64,000 bases of DNA, taken from the NCBI GenBank assembly GCA_031763025.1, contig JASSKH010000006.1, positions 372,001 to 436,000 on the forward strand. Direction: 5' to 3'. Shown in pieces: positions 1-8,564 of this stretch. The position numbers and the translations under genes were made by a program. Every line of letters starts with the position of its first letter. The stretch's first letter is position 1. The notes beneath the pieces are model-generated. The model was not told the DNA's origin. It did not search any database and saw nothing but the letters and a program-made list of their open reading frames with translations. This stretch comes from Macrocystis pyrifera (taxonomy: Eukaryota; Sar; Phaeophyceae; Laminariales; Laminariaceae).

Positions 1-3000
1 AGCCAAAGTGAGCAACAAACGCGGGGTCGGCAGGAAGAGGAGGCGAGACGCAGTACCTACGACGCCGCTTCGACAAAGGGCGGGGGCGGCGCCAACAACG
101 ACGAGGGCGTCCCGGCGCAGCAGTACAGCAACTTCGCGTTGAGCGCCCTAGATGTGGACACCCCAAGCAGCGTGGCAGCCGTGGGAGCGGGGGCTAAGCA
201 GGTGTGGGTGCGCGCATTCGTGTGGCACCACACCAGAACCAGTTGCCGCATTCCAGTGGAAGTGCTGGTCGACACGGGGGCAGGGGGTGGAAATTACTCT
301 TCCGCGGCATTCGTACGCTCCGTCGAACGCAGTGGAAGAGGGGGGCAATCGATGATGAGCCCGAGGGGACAGGGGTGGTTGAGGGCAGCCAACCCCACGG
401 GCAGCGCAGTCCCGCCAATGAAAATTTCCGGGTCGTGCGAGCTCCCGCTGGTGTTCAGCCCGGAGGACAGGGTGCGCAAGGTATTGGTGCGGGTGGTGGA
501 GGACCTCCCGTACGGCCTTATCATAGGAGCGGCGTTCCTGAGAAAGAATGGCAGCACTATCAGCTTCGCGGCCGGGGGAGGTTTCAAACCGGCACCAGAG
601 TCACCTTGGGTGCCCTTCATCTCGTCAACGGGAGCCTCCTCGTCAAAGGTGGCGGAGCGGAAGGCGGTGAGCTGGCATGCGTCTGTCCAACCGAGCAGGG
701 CAGAAGTGGAGCCAGTGGCGACCGGGAACGCGGCAACGTGGGAGCAATTTTGCGCCGTCAAGCCACCCTGTGGAGAGGGAGAGCCGGCGGAAATAACCGA
801 GCCGCGCACACAACTAAGCGAGGGCTCAGCGGCCTGGGAGGACGATGGCACCCTACAATGGGAACTACGTCCAGCCCGACATACGGTGGTACCGGGTTTC
901 GTCAGCGCGCAGGTGGACGCTTATGCCAAGGGAGTCCAGCCCCAAGACAGGCAGCTGGTGGTAGTGGAACCGAAGGCTTCATACGACATGGAGACGGGGG
1001 CAGAGTTGGGGATCGCGCGCGAGGCGCAGTGGTGGCACCCCGGAACGCCGCTCCAGTGCAAAGTGGTGAACCGTTCAAAAGTACCCTTAGCGCTGAAGCA
1101 GGGCGGGGTCGTTGCTCGGATTTACGCCGTCAACACGAGGGACAAGGAACGGATGCGGATGCTATTAGACCCCGTCGTGCAAGCAGAAGGCACATCGGAG
1201 ATGAAGGAACAGTCAGTGCTGGTGGCGCCGGAGGAACGCGCAGGTGAGGGGGCGGACGCCGACGGGGTGGACTTGTCGTTGGCCAACATCGCTCAGACGA
1301 GTGCCCCAGTGAAGGAAGCCCTGATTCGAGCGTTGGAGAAGTACCGCCATGTGTTCCCGGTGAACCCGAAGATTGTCCCGGCCTGCAATCGAGCTAAGTT
1401 GCAGCTTCCGCTGACTGACAACAGCTGCACGCCCCACGCAGCAAAACAGCGACGGTATTCGCCGGAGGAAACGGCCATGATCCAGAGCGAGGTGGCGAAG
1501 CAACAGAAAGCGGGGACGATTCGCCGGTCGCAGTCAGCGTGGGCAGCAAACTGCGTCGTTGTGGCAAAAAAGGATGGCACGGCGAGGGTCTGTCAGGATT
1601 ATCGAGGGCTGAACGCGCTGCTGGAGTCCAATAGCGGAGGGCTGGGGGATATCGCAAGCATCTTCGACAACATGAGGGGCGCCACGTGCTTCACGTCCAT
1701 TGATCTAGCGTCAGGTTTCACCCAGTTGGAAATTGCCGAGGAAGACAAGCACAAGACCGCGTTTCGTGACGCCCATGGGGAGCTGTGGGAATTCAACCGG
1801 TGCGGTTTTGGGCTGAAGACCCTTCCTTCCGGCTTCGCGGCCAATGTGGGGGAGGCTCTGGGTCCGCTAAAAGGAAAAGGCGTGCAGAACTGGCTTGACG
1901 ACATCATCATCCACACCAAACACGTCGAGGGACATGTGGATCTGGTGGAGAAGGTGCTGGCGCGGCTCCAGCAATTTGGGTTGTCGGTGAACCTGGCCAA
2001 ATCGACTTGGTGCGCTCCGCAGCAGGAGTTCGTCGGCATGGTTGTCAGCAGACTGGGCGTACAACCGTCAAAAACGAAGATAGAAGCGGTGGCCAGACTC
2101 TCTCGCGCTAACACGGTAGAGGAGGTCAGGTCACTTTTGGGCATGGGCAGCTACCTCAGGAAGTTTGTGCCCGGATACAGCTCGATCGTGGCGCCTATCT
2201 CGGACCTACTCAGGGACAAGCGGTTCGCGTCAAAAAAGGCAAGGAGGCTCCGAGTGCCGTGGGGGGTGGAGCAGGACAAGGCTCTGAAGGCGCTGATCGA
2301 GCTCCTCACATCGCCATTGATTTTGGCGTTGCCCAATTGGGAGGCCACGTTTCAACTGCATACGGACGCCAGCGAGCTGGGTGCGGGAGCGGCGCTTACG
2401 CAGGACACCAGGGGAGAGGAACGTGTCGTTGGATACGCGAGCCACCGGTGGTCAAGGACGGATGCCAAACGGTCCGCAACCGAACTAGAGGTGATGGCAG
2501 TGTTGTGGGCCATCCAGCATTTCAGACCGTACTTGTGGGGAAGGAGATTCGTTCTGTTCACCGACTGCTCCGCGCTCACGTGGCTGTTCAAGAGCCAGGC
2601 CCTCTCGTCGAAACTCCACCGGTGGGCGCTCAGGTTGATGGAGCACGACATCGACCTCCAGTGGCGACCGGGGGCAAACCACCAGCTGCCGGACGCCCTC
2701 TCGAGGCTGCCGCCGAACGACGCGCCGCGCACGGACATCGATGACTCCTTCCCAGACGATCCCTCCACGAGGACCACGTACCGGGGCCCCAAGGGACCGG
2801 TGCTCGACGGCGTACTGCTCAGCGAACTGGGGGCAGACGAGGTGAACAAGCCAACGGGAAAAAAAAACGCGGCGGTTGCGGCAAGCGTAATTTTTACCCC
2901 AGGCGGGGCCGTCGACGCAGACACTGAGAGAGCCGCCACAACGTCCGCAGCCGAGGAGCATCCAGTCGCCGTGGTGCTCTGCTGCGGGGGGGGAGGTGGT

Positions 3001-3255
3001 CTCATGGCGGCGAAGGAGATGGTCGCAGTCAAGGGTGCCACCGACCACGACTGGAGAGCGCTCGAGTGCGTTAGGGAGAACGGGTTGGACCAAGGAGTTC
3101 GACTGGAGAGCGGAACTAGGGGGGGAAGATTGCAAAAGGCTCTTGAACGACTTGAGCCCGAGCGTCGTGATGGGAGATGCATCCAGAACGTCAGGCCAGC
3201 GGGGGCCCGGTGGAGCAACAACCTTGGCAACGAATATCGTGAGGGCCTTCATTGA
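1..3255 (+). CDS. Gypsy polyprotein part 1: gag tail, aspartic protease, reverse transcriptase, RNase H (5' partial)
   Basis: This part would cleave the polyprotein, copy element RNA into DNA and remove the RNA strand. The frame is open from base 1. The retropepsin signature VDTGA lies near 268-282. The reverse transcriptase shows FTSIDLASGF near 1690-1720 and the catalytic WLDD at 1891-1902, where most families have YLDD or YVDD. RNase H acidic residues appear in HTDASELG (about 2360), ATELEVMAVLWA (about 2480), FTDCSALTWL (about 2570) and PDALSRLP (about 2690). At about 2959-3075 the same frame carries the glycine-rich segment VVLCCGGGGGLMAAKE, which looks like motif I of a cytosine methyltransferase, and then loses homology, so the C-terminal 50 residues are probably a frameshift artefact. 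Confidence 0.88.
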   Translation, partial: SQSEQQTRGRQEEEARRSTYDAASTKGGGGANNDEGVPAQQYSNFALSALDVDTPSSVAAVGAGAKQVWVRAFVWHHTRTSCRIPVEVLVDTGAGGGNYSSAAFVRSVERSGRGGQSMMSPRGQGWLRAANPTGSAVPPMKISGSCELPLVFSPEDRVRKVLVRVVEDLPYGLIIGAAFLRKNGSTISFAAGGGFKPAPESPWVPFISSTGASSSKVAERKAVSWHASVQPSRAEVEPVATGNAATWEQFCAVKPPCGEGEPAEITEPRTQLSEGSAAWEDDGTLQWELRPARHTVVPGFVSAQVDAYAKGVQPQDRQLVVVEPKASYDMETGAELGIAREAQWWHPGTPLQCKVVNRSKVPLALKQGGVVARIYAVNTRDKERMRMLLDPVVQAEGTSEMKEQSVLVAPEERAGEGADADGVDLSLANIAQTSAPVKEALIRALEKYRHVFPVNPKIVPACNRAKLQLPLTDNSCTPHAAKQRRYSPEETAMIQSEVAKQQKAGTIRRSQSAWAANCVVVAKKDGTARVCQDYRGLNALLESNSGGLGDIASIFDNMRGATCFTSIDLASGFTQLEIAEEDKHKTAFRDAHGELWEFNRCGFGLKTLPSGFAANVGEALGPLKGKGVQNWLDDIIIHTKHVEGHVDLVEKVLARLQQFGLSVNLAKSTWCAPQQEFVGMVVSRLGVQPSKTKIEAVARLSRANTVEEVRSLLGMGSYLRKFVPGYSSIVAPISDLLRDKRFASKKARRLRVPWGVEQDKALKALIELLTSPLILALPNWEATFQLHTDASELGAGAALTQDTRGEERVVGYASHRWSRTDAKRSATELEVMAVLWAIQHFRPYLWGRRFVLFTDCSALTWLFKSQALSSKLHRWALRLMEHDIDLQWRPGANHQLPDALSRLPPNDAPRTDIDDSFPDDPSTRTTYRGPKGPVLDGVLLSELGADEVNKPTGKKNAAVAASVIFTPGGAVDADTERAATTSAAEEHPVAVVLCCGGGGGLMAAKEMVAVKGATDHDWRALECVRENGLDQGVRLESGTRGGRLQKALERLEPERRDGRCIQNVRPAGARWSNNLGNEYREGLH

Positions 3256-4810
3256 TTCGACGGCCAGGCTTCTCCTGCTCGAATGCTACCCGAATTTACT
3301 TCGATCGACGGAGTGGGGGCAGGTAGTGCTGCCTGCGTTGAAGGAAGCGGCGTGTACGGTGGAGACAGTCGAAATGACGGCGGACATCGTGGGGGTTCCG
3401 TCGGGGAAGAGGAAGGCGTTCGCTGTCGGCGTGAGGAGCGGGAGGCCCGAAAGGGAAGGTGAGAGGCTAAGAGAGTGGAGGAGGGATATAGAAAAGCGCG
3501 ACCCAGGGTGCACATCTCTAGGTAGATTCTTGGGGAGGAGGGGAACCTACTTCCTCAAGCGAGGCGTGGAAGAGAGGGGGGTCTTTTCTTTTGATGATCC
3601 AATCATTTCCATCACTCGAACGCACATTATGGGAGAGAAACCCCCCGAAGGAACGTACATACCGCACCCTTCGGACGCAAGCGATATCGACCAAGCAGAC
3701 GAGCTGACTTTTGTGGAATACAAAAAACTCGCCACCGGACGAGCGGACTACCGAGTGCCCCCAACCGTCAGCAGGGGAGCAGCGGCCGCGATATTGGCGG
3801 ACTTTTCATTGCCACCTATGGCGAGAGAGGCCTTGTCGGGGTTGTGGGCAAAGGGGCTGTTGATAGACAAAGCCAGGGGGAAGCAGCTTCACGGAACTAA
3901 ATCGCTGGAAGGCTTGCAGGCGCTCTTCGAGGAGGACATAGCCGAAGTAATGCCGGCGGTCACGAGGTCCAGAGCGGGCGTAGCGGGAGGAAGGTCAACA
4001 GAACAGCATGCGCAGGTGCCAAGGCCGCTTGTTACACAGACGACCCCGACAGCACTGCCGTCGGCATCGCAGATACAGCCCACGGAAAACTTGCCGCCAC
4101 AGTCCAGAGCACAGCCCCAGCCGAGGCGGCGAGCACCGAGAGCGGAATACTCGGAATACCCGGGACCCCTTCCTTCCATGGTCGACCAGGTAGCGGAAGT
4201 GTTGCGTGATAAGCCACGGCTGGTGCAACGGCAACGGGAGGACGCGCGACTTGGCCCCATTTGGGGCCGATTGCGAGGAAGAGGTGACAGGCAGTCACCG
4301 GAAGGGACGGCGAACTACGTTCTCGACGACAACGACTTATTGTGGAGCACGCCTCGGGGAGAGGCACCGAAGTTGGCCATTCCGAGAGCATTAGTGCCAG
4401 GGGTGCTGGCACTCGTGCACAGTACCTATGGCCACCCGGGAGTTGCGCGGACCCTGCTGCTGATTAAGGGCAAGTACAGATGGCCGACAGTAGCCCAGGA
4501 CGTCAGGGAGTACGTACTGTCGTGCGGTTGCAGGAGGAGAAAAAGGGCCCGGAGTCAACGCGTGGCCATGATGCCTGCTCGGTTATTGTGGCCTTGGGAA
4601 GTGCTTGAGATGGACCTCCAGGACATGAAGCAGGTATCCAGTGCAGGAAATAGGTACCTGCTGGTAGTGGTGGATCGGGCCAGCCGGTTCCTGTTTGCGT
4701 ACCCGCTGGAATCTAAGGATTCGGTGGGAGTCGCGAGGAAACTCCTGGAGCTGTTGCTCACGTTTGGCGTGCCGCTGTCGATTAGGAGCGATGCCGGGGG
4801 GGACCGCTAA
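2996..4810 (+). CDS. Gypsy polyprotein part 2: C5-cytosine methyltransferase-like domain and N-terminal integrase
   Basis: The true join to part 1 is probably near 3075-3090; the first 28 or so codons of this frame have no homology. Residues about 50-290 follow the motif order of C5-cytosine methyltransferases: a motif IV position reading GDASRTSG at residues 59-66, where active enzymes have GPPC; a motif VI position reading LLECYPNL (ENV expected); a motif VIII position reading VPSGKRKAFAVGV at 133-145 (QxRxR expected); and a distal block at about 200-290 resembling motifs IX-X. The catalytic cysteine is therefore absent in this copy. A low-complexity stretch follows, then the integrase zinc-binding domain (HSTYGHPG, with CGC for the cysteine pair) near 4413-4520 and the first two catalytic acids in LEMDLQDM and RSDAGG. 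The frame breaks in seven G at 4796-4802. Confidence 0.75.
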   Translation: MVSWRRRRWSQSRVPPTTTGERSSALGRTGWTKEFDWRAELGGEDCKRLLNDLSPSVVMGDASRTSGQRGPGGATTLATNIVRAFIDSTARLLLLECYPNLLRSTEWGQVVLPALKEAACTVETVEMTADIVGVPSGKRKAFAVGVRSGRPEREGERLREWRRDIEKRDPGCTSLGRFLGRRGTYFLKRGVEERGVFSFDDPIISITRTHIMGEKPPEGTYIPHPSDASDIDQADELTFVEYKKLATGRADYRVPPTVSRGAAAAILADFSLPPMAREALSGLWAKGLLIDKARGKQLHGTKSLEGLQALFEEDIAEVMPAVTRSRAGVAGGRSTEQHAQVPRPLVTQTTPTALPSASQIQPTENLPPQSRAQPQPRRRAPRAEYSEYPGPLPSMVDQVAEVLRDKPRLVQRQREDARLGPIWGRLRGRGDRQSPEGTANYVLDDNDLLWSTPRGEAPKLAIPRALVPGVLALVHSTYGHPGVARTLLLIKGKYRWPTVAQDVREYVLSCGCRRRKRARSQRVAMMPARLLWPWEVLEMDLQDMKQVSSAGNRYLLVVVDRASRFLFAYPLESKDSVGVARKLLELLLTFGVPLSIRSDAGGDR

Positions 4811-6017
4811 GGTGGTCGCCCACCTGTGCCAGTGGCTCAGGGTGGAGCTGGATCATGGTCCTGCGGACCACCCTCGTAGTCAAGGAGCCGTAGAAAGGAT
4901 GGGGGGTTGGCTTCAGGAGGTCTTGGCAGAGCTTTGCAAATCCTGGCCGGCAAGGTGGGACGAATATGTAAGCGCGGCTTGCTGGATTCAAAGAACTACG
5001 CCGGACCCGCGTCTCCCGTCAGGTGGGACACCCTTCAAGATTCTGTTTGGCCGTGATGCGCGCACAAACCTGGATGCTCTTACTCCTGCGCTGGACGGAG
5101 AAAATTTCCGCACTGGGCTCGACAATTTCGTGGCGGAGAGACACCAGACGTTCATGGAACTGCGGGCAATGCTGAAGAAGCGTCAGGAGGACAAGAACAA
5201 GCGACGCGTACGCCACAATGCGGCCATTAGGCGACACTCTCCAGGCGAAGGGGCGCGAGTGGGAGACCTGATGCTGGTAAAGGAGGCAGACAGCAAGATG
5301 GCGCGGGAGGGCACTCACGTCAAACTGGCACATGAACACTGGACGGGGCCGTGGCGGGTGACGGCCATTGCACAGCCGGGTATCAGCTACCAGGCGACAA
5401 TGAGCGGCCGCCGGACCCGGAGGAGAACGGTTTCGGCTGCCAACATTAAGGAATTTCACGTGCGGCCGGAGCATCTGCGCCATGCCTTCGAGGACGAATT
5501 CGCGCATCTGGCATGGGGCGCGGACTTGGGGTTGGCAGACACCTCGACGGTGGCGGTGCCGCTCTATACCCTGACGGACCGGCGAGCCATGGAGAGCACG
5601 GGGACCGGGTGGGAATGGCAGTACCGAGGCCGGTACCAAAGTGGGGTGGAGTCAGAGTGGCTACCTGAACAGGAAGTGAGGGACAGCTTCACCCCTCTGC
5701 AACTCGACGTCTTCCATGCCCTCTGGGAAGTGTACAAGGGAAAGGACTGCCGGCCCCGGCCGCCGGAACCACTACCGAAGGAAGAGCGTGACCAGGGGGT
5801 GCGAACGAGAGCGCTGCAGGACTTTCCGACGGGGACGCAGGTCAGGCGGTCGTTTGCTGGAGTTGATGGGGTGAGTCGAGCGGCGGTGGGAAAGGTGTAC
5901 GACTTTAGGGAGCCGTATTGGCGAGTGAGATACCCTGACGGAGATTGGGAGGAGCTTAACCGCAGCGAAGTGACTCGCGGGATCGAGGAACACCGGAGCG
6001 CCGCGGGCCAGAGATGA
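4695..6017 (+). CDS. Gypsy polyprotein part 3: C-terminal integrase, chromodomain-like and Tudor-like modules
   Basis: The meaningful part starts at the G run 4796-4802; the residues before it are out of frame. It continues the integrase core with the third catalytic acid, E in GAVERMGGW (4893-4895), giving a complete D, D, E set across two frames. After the basic C-terminal integrase region (about 5160-5470) comes WEWQYRGRYQSG...SEWLPEQEV (about 5611-5685), the pattern of a chromodomain, which in gypsy chromoviruses guides integration to modified histones. A second module at about 5824-5970 (GKVYDFREPYWRVRYPDGDW) has the V-x-Y-x-DGD-x-E pattern of Tudor/Agenet-like domains. The stop TGA is at 6015-6017. 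I infer that the two C-terminal modules act as chromatin readers. Confidence 0.82.
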   Translation: MRTRWNLRIRWESRGNSWSCCSRLACRCRLGAMPGGTAKVVAHLCQWLRVELDHGPADHPRSQGAVERMGGWLQEVLAELCKSWPARWDEYVSAACWIQRTTPDPRLPSGGTPFKILFGRDARTNLDALTPALDGENFRTGLDNFVAERHQTFMELRAMLKKRQEDKNKRRVRHNAAIRRHSPGEGARVGDLMLVKEADSKMAREGTHVKLAHEHWTGPWRVTAIAQPGISYQATMSGRRTRRRTVSAANIKEFHVRPEHLRHAFEDEFAHLAWGADLGLADTSTVAVPLYTLTDRRAMESTGTGWEWQYRGRYQSGVESEWLPEQEVRDSFTPLQLDVFHALWEVYKGKDCRPRPPEPLPKEERDQGVRTRALQDFPTGTQVRRSFAGVDGVSRAAVGKVYDFREPYWRVRYPDGDWEELNRSEVTRGIEEHRSAAGQR

Positions 6018-6117
6018 CCCCCGTCAGCAACAAGCGGGGAACGGAAGCGGTGAGCCGATTAGCAGGGGGGAAGAAGAAGCATTCGGCTGCTGGGGGGGGG
6101 GTTTTGCTCCGGCGCAT

Positions 6118-6137
6118 GCTGCGTCGGGCAGGGGGGG
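6118..6137 (+). other. Polypurine tract before the 3' LTR
   Basis: The purine-rich stretch ending in seven G (6131-6137) directly precedes the TGTT start of the LTR. This is the expected position of the primer for plus-strand DNA synthesis in LTR retrotransposons. It contains a few pyrimidines further upstream, so the exact left limit is uncertain. Confidence 0.6.
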
Positions 6138-6686
6138 TGTTGCAGCGCCGACAGTGCTTCGAGGAGGATACTACGGCGACAGTGCTTCGAGGAGGATAAT
6201 ACGGCGTGAGACAGCTGTTCTGATCAGTGTCGCGCGTCGGGTCTATTCGATAGGCAGAGGGCAAGCTTTGATTAGCATCCTCTGGGCGGATCTTATAGGG
6301 GCAGGGAGGATCCCCGGTGTGGGAACGCCTTCGGTCTCGGGTACAGAGCCAGTAATGAGGTTCCGGGACCACCCGGTGTTTACTCGACACCACCAAGAGA
6401 AGAAAGAAAGTCAAAGCCAAGTGATCTGTGATACCTGTCCTATCGACCCCCAGCCCCTTGGGCCCTGCCTTGCCCGTCGTGCCCGTCATCGTGTCTGTGG
6501 TGCTTCGTTGAGTGTTCACGCTGACTGCTTGCATCTACCGCATCGCATCGATCCACGTTTTGCGTGACCTGATCATTACTGCTTGAAGGCACTTCCTCGA
6601 ACTCCCAAACAACAGGTGAGCCGGCCTCAGAGATCTAACGAGCGCAGGTCCTTCTTAGGGTCTGAGAGCTGTACCCTGCTGTAACA
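6138..6686 (+). repeat. 3' LTR of the gypsy element
   Basis: The 549-bp segment starts TGTTGCAG and ends CTGTAACA, which are imperfect inverted repeats (TGTTGCAG against TGTTACAG) and give the standard TG...CA ends. It lies after the polyprotein stop (6017) and the purine tract. The 5' LTR is outside the window, so the boundaries rest on the end motifs and not on an alignment of two copies, and the target duplication cannot be checked (bases after the LTR read AATAC). Confidence 0.75.
6149..6204 (+). repeat. 28-bp direct tandem repeat inside the LTR
   Basis: Two adjacent 28-bp units at 6149-6176 and 6177-6204 begin CGACAGTGCTTCGAGGAGG and differ at two positions near their ends. Repeats near the start of an LTR (U3) are often enhancer-like binding sites for the element's promoter; that role here is inference. 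Confidence 0.8.
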
Positions 6687-7134
6687 AATACTCTCCTATT
6701 ATCGTCGGGATTTAACCGTGTAGATCCCTGCGGCAAAAGTCATTCGCTGCGTCGCCAACCCCGGCAGGCCATACTCCAATCCTCGATCGTCGACATTGAT
6801 TCCCAATCAGTTGGTGGTACAGCGTGGCACAACGCGCAACCTACGTTTGCCGTCACAATCAAGATGCACATAACGCGCCCCCTTGCATCAGCCAACGGGG
6901 AATGATCGTGTCGCGTACGTACTGTGCACCTTGTAAATGGTGAGGAACCCACGACGGTATAAAACCGATGTTTCCCCCGTAAGTGACAATACCAGAATAC
7001 AATTCAATTTATTCGATGCTGTTATCCGTATTCAAGAACGTCCGCCTCTCGAACGGTCCCCAATAGGATGCCGATCATTCTTCGTGCGCCTCGCCCAGCA
7101 CCTCACAGCGTTTCGCGCTTGACGCACGAAATTA

Positions 7135-7270
7135 ATGTTTGGTCGGTGAAACCCCGACGTGCTCCGTACCGGCATTGTCGGGATGCGATGGTCTGTGGCC
7201 ATGCACCGCCACGATGTATGATATGATACCAACCGCCTTCCCATGGGCATACTCCCCACCTCCAACCTCT
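7135..7270 (+). repeat. Repeat R2, copy 1
   Basis: The block centred on CCCCGACGTGCTCCGTACCG through the GATGTATGATATGATACCA region recurs at 7567-7700 in the same orientation and at 37569-37690 inverted. The third copy lies in a 518-bp insertion flanked by a 12-bp direct repeat, so R2 is probably part of a mobile element of which only a piece is kept here. Confidence 0.65.
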
Positions 7271-7535
7271 CCGTCTTCCAAAGGAAAATACAACATCAAG
7301 GTCCTTGGTTCTGGGGGGTTAGCTACATCCAACACGCCCGAATTTGACGCACGAGTTATTCTTGAGTTCTTGTTTAGTGTTGACGCAACTACACAACGGA
7401 GGCATTCGCTGATCGAGAGATTCAAACAAAACGATTTACCATCGCTTAACCCCCCCCCCCCCAACCCTTTGCTCCGTGTCGAAAGGGATGCGTGGTCAAT
7501 GGTCAAATGACTAAGGCAAGCAACAAATGAGTACG

Positions 7536-7567
<32 letters not shown>
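7536..7567 (+). repeat. Poly-C tract (32 bp)
   Basis: This is an uninterrupted run of 32 cytosines. It could fold as an i-motif, or a G-quadruplex on the other strand. Length may be unreliable because such runs are hard to sequence. Confidence 0.9.
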
Positions 7568-7569
<2 letters not shown>

Positions 7570-7700
7570 CCCCCGTTGAAATCCGACGTGCTCCGTCCCG
7601 GCATTGAAGGGGTGCGAGGGTCTATGGCCATAGGACTACGGATATGTATGATAATGAGTACACTCCCCCCCCCCCACACCCCCCCACCCGAAACAAAACT
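7567..7700 (+). repeat. Repeat R2, copy 2
   Basis: This copy shares GACGTGCTCCGTCCCGGCAT, the GGGTCTATGGCCATA block and a GTATGATAATGAGTACA segment with the inverted copy near 37.6 kb, to which it is more similar than copy 1 is. It directly follows the 32-C run at 7536-7567. Confidence 0.65.
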
Positions 7701-8564
7701 CCCGCCTCCGTATATCGGAAAACCACATGTCCGTAAATCATGTGAGCAAGGTCAAGGCCGTCAAGAAGTGGCATGTAGAAGGCTCATGTCTTGGACAAGG
7801 CGATCGGGGTCTCAAGGGCGCCGCACCGCACTCAGCCCTTTCCCCCCATTCTTCGTACCCTATTTCTGTCTCTTGTCTAGATGGTTTGCTTCGTCTTGGA
7901 ACCATGTCAGGCGTTTCACCGATGCCAGCTGACCGCTCAAACCTTAGTATTTGGTGCACAAACAGATTGCGGGACGGATATTAAAAAACAATCTCAGATG
8001 GACGAAAAAGAAGACGACGTTGACTTCGGTTGTGGAAGCTGACATCTCAACAGAAACTCGGCGTCACATAGTAATACAGCCGGATGGAACGGTTCCCCCC
8101 GGGGCACTCGACTTTAACGTGCAGGATTCGAGTGTTAGGTAGAATTCAATGTGGTTGGGCCATTGAAAACGAACGAATACGGCAAAAAGGATGAGATGAT
8201 TGCTTCAACAGGCTGATCAGACGTTTCTCCGTGTTCCAACTAATCCACAGAGTTACCCCCAAAATACTTATTATTAGGTTAATACGTCACTTTGGTCACG
8301 TTTTTTCACAACAGATGCTTTTTCGTGGGTTTAGATACTGTTGCAGAGAAAACAGACTAAAAGAAACCCAACCCAACCTAATTCGTCGAAAACACCTTAC
8401 CCTGGTGTACATTGTACTCCTACGACTGCGAAGTGAAGTAGTGCATCCATACGCATGTGCATGCTTTTGCTTCGGTTTCTATGACGATGAGTCCACAAAT
8501 TCAACGACACCTTACCCCTCTGGCACACAAAGCAGTCGTCCGACAAAGCCAACCTCGCAGTGCA

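Larger units (their letters stand above)
1..6686 (+). mobile_element. Ty3/gypsy-type LTR retrotransposon carrying a DNA methyltransferase-like domain, 5' end outside window
   Basis: The order protease, reverse transcriptase, RNase H, integrase is that of Ty3/gypsy elements. The first base of the window already lies inside the open reading frame, so the 5' LTR and most of gag are missing. The coding part runs in three successive frames (1-3255, then to 4810, then to 6017), with changes close to G-rich stretches near 3075-3090 and 4796-4802. Between RNase H and integrase lies a region resembling a C5-cytosine methyltransferase, and after integrase come chromodomain-like and Tudor-like modules. 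The element ends with a purine tract and a 549-bp LTR. I infer a decayed or mis-assembled copy, though the frame changes could be programmed. Confidence 0.9.
6687..8564. other. Intergenic stretch between the gypsy LTR and the methyltransferase gene
   Basis: I see no supported gene here. The stretch holds two copies of repeat R2 (7135-7270 and 7567-7700), a run of 32 C at 7536-7567 and shorter C runs near 7450 and 7665. Short open frames across it are proline- or glycine-rich translations of these runs. The part next to 8565 would include the 3' untranslated region of the minus-strand methyltransferase gene. Confidence 0.6.
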
